The notes under the pieces: generated by a model
Seen by the model: only the letters and a program-made list of their open reading frames with translations
Databases searched by the model: none
What the model was told of the DNA's origin: nothing
NCBI GenBank assembly: GCA_045632265.1
Contig: JAZQWG010000026.1
Span: forward strand, 1 to 36,174
Direction: 5' to 3'
DNA length: 36,174 nt
Origin: Scatosoma sp045632265
GTDB lineage: Bacteria > Bacillota > Clostridia > Christensenellales > Borkfalkiaceae
Program-made: the position numbers and the translations under genes
Part shown: positions 29,131-36,174 of the stretch, piece by piece
Position numbering within the stretch: the first letter of the stretch is position 1
How the letters are laid out: each line of letters opens with the position of its first letter

Positions 29131-31722
29131 TCAATTTTCCTCGGTTATTTTTTCTTTCAAATCGCTTAAAAGCAGCAACGCTTGCATAGGCGAAAGCGTG
29201 TTTACGTCCGTTTGCATTAAGATTTTTTCCACTTCCGTGTACGTCTTTTCTTGCTTTTCTTCCTCTTCGATAACGAGTTTCTTTTTGCCACTCATCAAAT
29301 CGTTCTTTTCAAGCGCTTTCAAAATAAGTTTTGCGCGCGACGTCACTTCTTTAGGAACGCCCGCAAGAGAAGCAACTTCGATACCAAAGCTTCTAAGCGC
29401 CCCGCCACGCACGATTTTACGTAAGAATACGATAACGCCGTTTAATTCCTTTACCGTCACCTTATAATTCTTTACACCATCAAGCGTGTCTTCAAGTTCC
29501 GTTAACTCGTGATAATGCGTAGAGAAAAGCGTTTTTGCTCGCACTTGGCTTGCAAGGAATTCGACAACAGCCCACGCAATCGACAGCCCGTCGTAAGTGC
29601 TTGTGCCACGCCCAACTTCGTCCAAAACCAAAAGACTGTCTTTTGTAGAACGTTGCAAAATGGTTGCTACTTCCATCATTTCTACCATGAACGTACTTTG
29701 GTCGAAAATCAAGTTATCGCTTGCGCCAACTCTTGTGAAAATTCTATCGGTAATAGGTATTTCAGCGGATTTTGCGGGCACGAACGAGCCAAGGTGCGCC
29801 ATAAGCGCAATCAAAGCAACTTGGCGCATGTACGTGCTTTTACCCGCCATATTCGGTCCCGTGATAACCACGCAACGGTTGTCGCCGTTGTCAAGCAGCG
29901 TATCGTTGGGGACAAATCTATCTTTTGCAATCGCTTCCACAACGGGGTGTCTGCCTTCCGTAATCGTCAAAGGCGAGCCGCTTTCTTTGATAGTAGGACG
30001 AACGTAGCGACGTTCTTTGGCAACCGTTGCAAAGGACACCAAGCAATCGAGCAAAGAAAGGGCGGAAGAAATTTTTTGCAAATCTTGCAAGTTTTCTAAA
30101 AGAATTTGCATCAATCTTTGATAGATTTGGTTTTCAAGTTGCATTGCCTTTTCGCCGCTTGAAAGCACTTTTTCTTCGATTTGTTTCAATTCTTCCGTGA
30201 TATATCTTTCACCCGTCGTCAACGTTTGTTTGCGGATATAATCGGCGGGGGCTTGATCCTTAAAGGAATTTGTGATTTCGATATAATAGCCAAACACCCT
30301 ATTATATCCCGTCTTCAACGTCTTAATGCCCGTGCGTTCACGCTCGCGCGCTTCGATGTCACGAATAAGTTCAACAGCGCCCTTATTATAACGGCGAAGT
30401 TCGTCAAGTTCCGCACTAAATCCATCGCGGATATACCCGCCGTCTTTCATTACGGCGCTTGCATCGGGGGAAATTGCTGCGAAAAGAAGTTCCGCAAGCG
30501 ATTGCATATCTACGATATTTTCGTTGATTTCACGCAAGATTTCCGAGCTAAATCCCGAAAGTTGGAATTTAATCGTGGGCAAAGCGCTAAGCGCATTTGC
30601 TAAAGCCAAACAGTTTTTCGGCGTGAAATTACCGTTGGAAATTTTGCCTGCCAAACGTTCGGTGTCGCCGATTTCGTACAAGCTTTCGCCAAGCGCAACC
30701 CTTACAACGGCTGCGTTAAACAATTCTTCTACGCCCGCTTGTCTGCGTTCGATTTCTTCTTTATCTTTCAAGGGCGAAAGCACCATGCGATTAAGCAATC
30801 TTGCGCCCATGCCCGTCTTCGTCTTATCAAGTACCCACAAAAGCGAGCCGTATTTTTTATTGTCGGCGTTGTTATGCGTCAATTCCAAATTGCGAACGGC
30901 AATCGTGTCGAGTTCCATATACTTCCCACGGTTTACCGTCTTAATCGAGTTGATATTCGCAAGTGCGTGTTTTTGCGTGTCACGCAAATATTCGATAAGC
31001 GCACCCGCAGCCGAAATCATATCTTCCTTTGCCGAAAGCCCATAAGGGGCGAGCGATTGCACTTTGAACTGGTCTAACAAATTCTTTTCCGCACGCTTGA
31101 TATTAAACGCCCAAGGCACGTAGCAAGAAAAAGGCGGCAACTGATTATGCTTCAATTCCTTTACGTCCTTGCACGCCGTAAGCATTTCTTCGTTGCAAAT
31201 GATTTCCGCAACGGAAAGCTTCATCATTTCGCTGATAGCGTCTTCCACGGCAAGTTCGCCCGTGAATTCTTCCGCCAAAAATTCGCCCGTCGTAATATCC
31301 GCCCAAGCAAGGGAAACGCCTTCCCCCTTCACAGCGCAAACGATATAGTTATTTTTCTTTTCGTCAAGGTATTCTTCTTCAATCACCGTGCCCGCCGAAA
31401 CGATGCGGACAACGCCACGTTCGACAAGCCCCCTTCCCGCTTGTTTGGGATCGGAAAGCTGTTCGCACACCGCCACTTTTTCCCCTACGGAAACGAGTTT
31501 GGCAATATAACCGTCCGCCGCGTGATAAGGAATACCGCACATCGGCGCACGTTCTTCAAGCCCACAGTCCTTGCCCGTGAGCGTTAAATCGAGAATTTTA
31601 GAAACCTTTTTCGCATCGTCGAAAAACATTTCATAGAAATCCCCCAAGCGATAAAAGAGTACGCAATCGGGGTACTTTTCCTTCATCGATAAATAGTGTT
31701 GCATCATTTGTGAAAGTGCCAT
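29131..31722 (-). CDS. mutS: DNA mismatch repair protein MutS
   Basis: 863 residues, a normal MutS1. The N-terminal mismatch-binding domain has the Phe-x-Glu motif in FYRLGDFYEMFFDDA. Connector, core and clamp domains follow. The ABC-type ATPase has ITGPNMAGKSTYMRQVALIALMA (Walker A), TRVGASDNL and LLVLDEVGRGTSTYDGLSIAWAV (Walker B), then FSTHYHELTEL. The C-terminal tail (about 815-863) ends LSPMQALLLLSDLKEKI and lacks a canonical QLSLF clamp-binding peptide. The ribosome site is AGG-rich sequence before the ATG at 31722. It sits 25 bp after miaB. Confidence 0.95.
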   Translation of the reverse strand: MALSQMMQHYLSMKEKYPDCVLFYRLGDFYEMFFDDAKKVSKILDLTLTGKDCGLEERAPMCGIPYHAADGYIAKLVSVGEKVAVCEQLSDPKQAGRGLVERGVVRIVSAGTVIEEEYLDEKKNNYIVCAVKGEGVSLAWADITTGEFLAEEFTGELAVEDAISEMMKLSVAEIICNEEMLTACKDVKELKHNQLPPFSCYVPWAFNIKRAEKNLLDQFKVQSLAPYGLSAKEDMISAAGALIEYLRDTQKHALANINSIKTVNRGKYMELDTIAVRNLELTHNNADNKKYGSLLWVLDKTKTGMGARLLNRMVLSPLKDKEEIERRQAGVEELFNAAVVRVALGESLYEIGDTERLAGKISNGNFTPKNCLALANALSALPTIKFQLSGFSSEILREINENIVDMQSLAELLFAAISPDASAVMKDGGYIRDGFSAELDELRRYNKGAVELIRDIEARERERTGIKTLKTGYNRVFGYYIEITNSFKDQAPADYIRKQTLTTGERYITEELKQIEEKVLSSGEKAMQLENQIYQRLMQILLENLQDLQKISSALSLLDCLVSFATVAKERRYVRPTIKESGSPLTITEGRHPVVEAIAKDRFVPNDTLLDNGDNRCVVITGPNMAGKSTYMRQVALIALMAHLGSFVPAKSAEIPITDRIFTRVGASDNLIFDQSTFMVEMMEVATILQRSTKDSLLVLDEVGRGTSTYDGLSIAWAVVEFLASQVRAKTLFSTHYHELTELEDTLDGVKNYKVTVKELNGVIVFLRKIVRGGALRSFGIEVASLAGVPKEVTSRAKLILKALEKNDLMSGKKKLVIEEEEKQEKTYTEVEKILMQTDVNTLSPMQALLLLSDLKEKITEEN

Positions 31723-31747
31723 AGCCTTTTACCTGCCTTTCCCTTAT

Positions 31748-33070
31748 TTATCCTTCCACTTTTTCGCCGTAGAGCGAAATGCCGTTTGCCTTTTTAATAT
31801 CAAGCGTGACGAATTGACCGATACAGTCGTGTTCGCTTTGGAAATAGCCCATACGACCAAACTCGTCCCTGCCCATGTACAAGCCCTTTTTCTTGTCGTA
31901 ATCCTCGCACAAAATTTCGATACGCTTGCCCACGTACTTCTCCGATTTTTGACGGGTGAGCGTATTGACAAGTTCGACAAGGCGCATAATTCTATCCTTT
32001 TGCGTTGCTTCGTCGATTTGGTTTTCCATCGTCGCCGCTTTCGTGCCTTGACGGGGAGAATATACGAACGTGAACGCCGAAGCGTAATCCACTTTTTTCA
32101 CCAAGTCTTCCGTTTGCAAATAATCTTCTTCCGTTTCACCGGGGAAGCCGACAATCATGTCCGTCGTCACTTCCGCTTCGGGCAAGCGGGATTTTAAGAT
32201 TTCAATTTCGCCAAGGTATTTTTCCCTTGTATAACGACGGTTCATCGCTTGCAAAATTCGATTAGAACCCGATTGTACGGGCAAATGCACAAGTCTGCAT
32301 ATCTTGCGGTGCTTTTCCATTACCGCAACGACATCTTCGTTGAAATCTTTGGGGTGGCTTGTCATAAAGCGCAATCTAAACTTGCCGTCAATGGAAGCAA
32401 CTGCATCCAAAAGCTGTGCAAAATTCATGCCCGTGCTGCCGTCCGCCCCGTAAGAGTTTACGTTTTGACCAAGCAACGTAATTTCTTTATAACCATCTTT
32501 AACAAGCTGTTTTACTTCAGCGATGATATTTTCGGGTTTTCTCGAACGCTCTCTACCACGAACGTAAGGCACGATACAATAAGAGCAAAAGTTGTTGCAA
32601 CCGTACGTAATGTTTACCCAAGCGTTGGGATAGCTTGTACGAACGGGCTCGATATCTTCCACGATTGCGCCCGCTTCTTCACGGATAGAAATTACTTTTT
32701 TCTTTTGCGCGCGCTTGCGTAAAATCAAGCTTTCCAACTCTTCAATGTTCAATGCGCCGAACATAACGTCGATAAAGGGAAATTTCTTTTTCAAAACTTC
32801 CGTCTTGCCCTTTTCTTGCGTCATGCAACCGCCGACGACAATCATGAGTTCGGGTTTTTGGCGTTTAAGTTGTTTCAATGAACCGATATTGCCAAAAGCG
32901 TGATTTTCAGCGTTTTCACGAATACAACAAGTGTTGAAAACAACGATATCCGCATCTTCTAATGCGGTTTCGTGTTCATATCCAAGTTTTTTTAATATCC
33001 CCGCGATTTTTTCCGATTCGTGCAAATTCATTTGGCAACCGTAGGTGACGATATGATAATTTTTCGACAT
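31748..33070 (-). CDS. miaB: tRNA-2-methylthio-N6-dimethylallyladenosine synthase
   Basis: 440 residues from the ATG at 33070. A longer in-frame start at 33142 would lie upstream of the promoter and adds a non-homologous leader. It is a radical SAM methylthiotransferase acting on i6A37 made by MiaA. The UPF0004 domain supplies the auxiliary cluster Cys in TYGCQMNLHESE, FNTCCIREN and VGGCMTQ. The SAM cluster motif C-x3-C-x2-C is in YGCNNFCSYCIVPYVRGRE, then the core and the C-terminal TRAM domain (VGKRIEILCEDYDKK...). The ribosome site is weak. It is the first gene of the miaB-mutS-mutL-miaA-PLP enzyme-AEC operon. Confidence 0.94.
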   Translation of the reverse strand: MSKNYHIVTYGCQMNLHESEKIAGILKKLGYEHETALEDADIVVFNTCCIRENAENHAFGNIGSLKQLKRQKPELMIVVGGCMTQEKGKTEVLKKKFPFIDVMFGALNIEELESLILRKRAQKKKVISIREEAGAIVEDIEPVRTSYPNAWVNITYGCNNFCSYCIVPYVRGRERSRKPENIIAEVKQLVKDGYKEITLLGQNVNSYGADGSTGMNFAQLLDAVASIDGKFRLRFMTSHPKDFNEDVVAVMEKHRKICRLVHLPVQSGSNRILQAMNRRYTREKYLGEIEILKSRLPEAEVTTDMIVGFPGETEEDYLQTEDLVKKVDYASAFTFVYSPRQGTKAATMENQIDEATQKDRIMRLVELVNTLTRQKSEKYVGKRIEILCEDYDKKKGLYMGRDEFGRMGYFQSEHDCIGQFVTLDIKKANGISLYGEKVEG

Positions 33071-33104
33071 AAGCTTATAATACCCGAGTATAATTATTTT
33101 CTTT

Positions 33105-33133
33105 ATTATACTCTTTTTTTGCTTATTTAGCAA
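33105..33133 (-). promoter_or_regulatory. Promoter of the miaB-mutSL-miaA operon
   Basis: On the minus strand TTGCTA (33128-33133), 17-bp spacer, TATAAT (33105-33110), about 35 bp before the miaB ATG. Confidence 0.75.
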
Positions 33134-33152
33134 GTATTTCAACGGTTTTTAT

Positions 33153-33173
33153 AAGAAATCTAATAGATTTCTT
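33153..33173. promoter_or_regulatory. 9-bp perfect inverted repeat between divergent miaB and PBP genes
   Basis: aagaaatct (33153-33161), 3-nt spacer, agatttctt (33165-33173). It is 20 bp upstream of the miaB -35 and about 45 bp before the PBP start. It fits an operator in size and place, though a short RNA hairpin in the PBP leader is equally possible. Confidence 0.5.
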
Positions 33174-33217
33174 CATAAATACTGATAAAAAACAAGGCTT
33201 TGTACATACTATTTTCG

Positions 33218-35440
33218 ATGAGAATTATCTTAAAAATCTTAAAATGGTTATTTTTATTATTTTTGGCTTTTTTGCTCGTGGGGCTTGGGTATTATTTTGC
33301 CGTCACGAAAGACGCGCATTTATCAAGCGAAAAACTTGCGCTTGTAGAAAACAACGTCACCCTTTACGATAATCAAAACGAGCAATTTGCCCCTACCACG
33401 GCGGGGTTTACGAGGCTAATCGTGCCTTACAATTCCCTGCCTACGCATACCATACGGGCGTTTGTCGATACGGAAGACAAGCGTTTTTTTTCGCATAACG
33501 GATTTGATTATAAACGCATTGTCAAATCCGTTTACAACAATATGCGCGCCCGCTCTTTTAAGCAAGGCGCATCGACAATTTCCCAACAGCTTATAAAAAA
33601 CACCCACTTAAGCCAAGAAAAAACGCTGAAACGCAAGCTTGCCGAGTGGAAGCTGACGAGAAAACTTGAAAGAAAATATTCCAAGGAAGAAATCCTTGAA
33701 AAATACCTAAACGTCATTTATTTTGGACACAGCTGTTTTGGCATACGCGCCGCTTCGTTCTATTATTTTGGCAAAACGCCGCAAGAGTTGGACGTGGCGG
33801 ATTCCGCCATTTTAGCTGGGCTTGTGAAATCGCCAAACAATTATTCCCCTTTCAAAAACGCAGAAAATTGTCAAAAGCGAAAAGCAAGAGTTTTGCGAGC
33901 AATGAAAGAAAACGGAAGCATCACCGAAGAAGAATTTCTCATTGCAAAAAACAAAGCTTTGCCCACTTCACCAAGCCACACGGACGGCGACAACGGATAT
34001 GCTCGGCACGTTTTTGACGAGCTTTCCACCCTTGCCGAAAAACACGATTTTACGGTGGGCGGGAAGATTGAAATATACACGTATTTAGACAAAATCACCC
34101 AAGACGTGCTGTCTAATCTTGCAAAAACGCACCAAGAAAGCGACAAAATATTTTGCGTGCTTGACAGCAAAACGCACGCTTTCAAAGCATGCGTTTCATC
34201 CGTTGGCGAGATAAAGCGTTTGCCTGCCTCTTTGTTGAAACCCTTGCTTGTCTATGCGCCCGCCATAGAAGAAAACTTGCTTTCACCCGCCACGCCTATT
34301 TTGGATGAAAAAGTGGATTACAACGGTTATTCCCCGCAAAATTACGATAATAAATATCACGGATATATAAGTGCGCGAGAAGCGCTTGCCAAAAGCCTAA
34401 ACGTGCCCGCAGTCAAAGTTTTAGAAAGCGTTGGTGTGGATAAAGCCGTTTCTTATCTAAATAAAATTAACCTAAACATTGACAAGGAAGATTATTCTTT
34501 AGCACTTGCTTTGGGTGGAATGAAAAACGGATTTACCCTTCCTTCCCTTCTTAGCGGATACGCAACGCTTGCAAACAGCGGCGAATATGCGGACTGCGGT
34601 TTTATCAAAGAAATTAAAATCGACGGCGTTTCCGTTTACAAGAAAAACGACGTAAAAACACAAGTTTTTTCTAAAGAAACAGCTTATCTTGTCAGCGATA
34701 TGTTGCACACAGCCGTACAAAGTGGCACAGCGAAAAAACTTCGCTCATTCCCCTTTGAAATTGCCGCAAAAACGGGCACGGTTGGCACAGAAAAAGGCAA
34801 CACCGATGCTTATGCCGTTGCATACACGCCAACCGACGTGGTAGGAATTTGGCTTGGAAATGCAAACAATTCTATCGTAAATTACACGGGCGGTGGGTTG
34901 CCTATGCAATATCTTTTGCAAATCAAACAAGCCTTACAAAGCGAGAATATTCCCTTTGAAAAACCGAGTGGAATTGAAAGTGTTTGGCTTGATAAAATCA
35001 CCTATGAAAAGTCCCACTCTTTAATGCTTGCCGACAAAATTGCCCCCGCCGAATATCGTTTTAGCGAGCTTTTCAAAAAGGATAATTTACCAAAACTCAC
35101 CGCTGATTATTTCACAAATCCCACGATTGAAACGCCGCAAATTTCGCTTAAAGATAGCAAAGTTTATATCACTTTCAGCGCCGAAAACCCCCTTTTTTAC
35201 GAGTATATTATCAAGCGCAAAAACGGGAAAAACGACGTAATTTTATATCAAGGCGGGCGCATTTTATCCTACGTGGACGAGAGCATTGTAGATAACGAAA
35301 AATACGTTTATACGATAACGCCTAAATATAAAGAAAACGTAGGCAAAAGCATTGTTTTGCCTACGATAAGCACCAAAAAAGGCGCACGCACTATTATTGA
35401 CGATAAGAAAATTTTAGATAAAAACTGGTGGGAAGAATAA
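33218..35440 (+). CDS. Class A penicillin-binding protein (transglycosylase/transpeptidase)
   Basis: 740 residues from the ATG at 33218; a TTG at 33200 would add six residues and neither has a good ribosome site. A short basic N terminus precedes a membrane anchor (about 6-28). The GT51 glycosyltransferase domain has FVDTEDKRFFSHNGFD (catalytic Glu about 86) and QGASTISQQLIKN. The transpeptidase has SxxK in PASLLKP (S338/K341), SxN in KSLNVPAVK (about 393-395) and KTG in AAKTGTVGT (518-520). The usual PGSTFKP around the active serine is altered to PASLLKP. A C-terminal 80-residue strand-rich tail looks like a fibronectin III-type domain. It polymerises and cross-links peptidoglycan outside the membrane. 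Transcribed alone, with its own terminator. Confidence 0.92.
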   Translation: MRIILKILKWLFLLFLAFLLVGLGYYFAVTKDAHLSSEKLALVENNVTLYDNQNEQFAPTTAGFTRLIVPYNSLPTHTIRAFVDTEDKRFFSHNGFDYKRIVKSVYNNMRARSFKQGASTISQQLIKNTHLSQEKTLKRKLAEWKLTRKLERKYSKEEILEKYLNVIYFGHSCFGIRAASFYYFGKTPQELDVADSAILAGLVKSPNNYSPFKNAENCQKRKARVLRAMKENGSITEEEFLIAKNKALPTSPSHTDGDNGYARHVFDELSTLAEKHDFTVGGKIEIYTYLDKITQDVLSNLAKTHQESDKIFCVLDSKTHAFKACVSSVGEIKRLPASLLKPLLVYAPAIEENLLSPATPILDEKVDYNGYSPQNYDNKYHGYISAREALAKSLNVPAVKVLESVGVDKAVSYLNKINLNIDKEDYSLALALGGMKNGFTLPSLLSGYATLANSGEYADCGFIKEIKIDGVSVYKKNDVKTQVFSKETAYLVSDMLHTAVQSGTAKKLRSFPFEIAAKTGTVGTEKGNTDAYAVAYTPTDVVGIWLGNANNSIVNYTGGGLPMQYLLQIKQALQSENIPFEKPSGIESVWLDKITYEKSHSLMLADKIAPAEYRFSELFKKDNLPKLTADYFTNPTIETPQISLKDSKVYITFSAENPLFYEYIIKRKNGKNDVILYQGGRILSYVDESIVDNEKYVYTITPKYKENVGKSIVLPTISTKKGARTIIDDKKILDKNWWEE

Positions 35441-35445
35441 AGTAA

Positions 35446-35476
35446 AACCCCGAAAACGTAATTGTTTTCGGGGTTG
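35446..35476. terminator. Terminator between convergent PBP and rny
   Basis: A 12-bp perfect stem aaccccgaaaac/gttttcggggtt around a 6-nt loop, T-rich on the plus strand. It lies between the PBP stop and the rny stop and can serve both. Confidence 0.85.
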
Positions 35477-35484
35477 ATTTTTAA

Positions 35485-36174
35485 TTATTTTGCAAATTCA
35501 ACGCTGCGGAATTCGCGAATAACGTTGACTTTGATTTGACCGGGATATTCAAGTTCCGTTTCAATCTTCTTTGCAATGTCCTTTGCAAGGAAAAGCGCTT
35601 GCGCGTCGTCAACTTGTTCGGGCTTAACGATAACGCGAACTTCTCTACCCGCTTGGATAGCATAGCTCTTATCAACGCCCTTGAAGCTGGAAGCAATCGA
35701 TTCCAATCTTTCCAAACGTTTTACGTAGTTAGTGCCCGTTTCTCTTCTTGCACCGGGACGTGCGCCGGAAATAGCGTCGGCTGCTTGGATAAGCACTGCT
35801 TCAATCGTCTTGGGTTCTACGTCGCCGTGGTGCGCCATAATCGCATTGACGATGTTTGCATTTTCCTTGTATTTCTTCGCAAGGTCAGCACCGATTTGGA
35901 TGTGCGTGCCTTCTTGTTCTTGGTCCACCGCCTTACCGATGTCGTGCAACAAGCCTGCGCGTTTAGCAAAGTTTACGTCCAAGCCAAGTTCCGCTGCCAT
36001 TTGACCTGCAAGCGTTGCAACTTCAATCGAGTGCTTGTAAACGTTTTGACCATAACTCGTTCTAAACTTCAAGCGACCGATAAGCTTGATAAGTTCGGGG
36101 TGCAAGCCAAAGATACCTGCTTCAAACACGGCTGCTTCGCCCGCTTCTTTGATTTGTTGATCCATTTCACGAGA
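35485..36174 (-). CDS. rny: Ribonuclease Y, C-terminal part (cut by the window edge)
   Basis: The last 229 residues or so of RNase Y; the frame stays open to the right edge (codons for Ser-Arg-Glu precede MDQQIKEAGEAAVFEAG), so the internal Met is not the start. The HD domain is complete: LIKLIGRLKFRTSYGQNVYKHSIEVA, LLHDIGKAVDQE with the HD pair, AHHGDVEPKTIEAVLIQAADAISGARPGARRE, and the tail YPGQIKVNVIREFRSVEFAK typical of the family. The missing N-terminal part should hold the membrane anchor, coiled coil and KH domain. RNase Y starts mRNA decay by endonucleolytic cleavage at the membrane in Firmicutes. It is followed by a terminator shared with the PBP gene. Confidence 0.95.
   Translation of the reverse strand, partial: SREMDQQIKEAGEAAVFEAGIFGLHPELIKLIGRLKFRTSYGQNVYKHSIEVATLAGQMAAELGLDVNFAKRAGLLHDIGKAVDQEQEGTHIQIGADLAKKYKENANIVNAIMAHHGDVEPKTIEAVLIQAADAISGARPGARRETGTNYVKRLERLESIASSFKGVDKSYAIQAGREVRVIVKPEQVDDAQALFLAKDIAKKIETELEYPGQIKVNVIREFRSVEFAK

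Overview
The window reads as chromosomal core sequence of an anaerobic, spore-forming Firmicute of the Clostridia type. The supporting genes are spoIIID, the oxygen-sensitive class III ribonucleotide reductase nrdDG, RNase Y, HelD, a class A penicillin-binding protein, strong Shine-Dalgarno sites and the Firmicute order mutS-mutL-miaA followed by the aluminium-resistance/YnbB-type PLP enzyme. GC content looks like the low forties by eye. I see no transposase, integrase, phage gene, CRISPR array or restriction system. The unusual features are mostly small or lie inside otherwise standard genes.

Layout. 1-1530: a TVP38-type membrane protein and RNase HI on the minus strand. 1600-2370: an island of stable-RNA genes. 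tRNA-Trp (+) is followed by decaying copies of its own 3' end plus terminator. Facing it is tRNA-Thr (-), followed by a roughly 150-nt structured element that ends in a copy of the tRNA-Thr 3' end and has its own terminator. 2421-6006: anaerobic NTP reductase nrdD, its activase nrdG and a SPOR-like membrane protein, driven by one promoter with three NrdR-box-like sites. 6177-8734: DUF1934 protein, metallo-beta-lactamase-fold hydrolase and a divergent Rho in one minus-strand operon. 8807-9689: prephenate dehydrogenase. 9742-14865: topoisomerase IV (parE, parC), then spoIIID. 14907-19176: HelD and ArgS. 19205-20391: YchF on the plus strand. 20463-21661: a Cys-motif protein and a membrane-anchored protein behind a palindromic operator. 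21697-23044: MTA/SAH nucleosidase and uracil-DNA glycosylase. 23082-24776: a membrane-anchored XRE/zinc-ribbon regulator and an AEC-family transporter. 24787-33133: the miaB-mutS-mutL-miaA-PLP enzyme operon. 33218-35440: a class A PBP. 35485 to the right edge: the C-terminal part of RNase Y.

Functional themes are DNA maintenance (mutS, mutL, ung, rnhA, topoisomerase IV), tRNA supply and modification around A37 (miaA and miaB share an operon), RNA polymerase and RNA turnover (helD, rho, rny), and dNTP synthesis without oxygen. The points most worth a second look are: the tRNA 3'-end/terminator copies; the candidate structured RNA at 2041-2190; a Rho whose catalytic glutamate and arginine finger appear to be replaced; two tandem QASLFD motifs in an acidic insert of ParE; and a 20-bp perfect palindrome over a transcription start. 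Family assignments come from recognised motifs and recalled family sequences; no database search was run.
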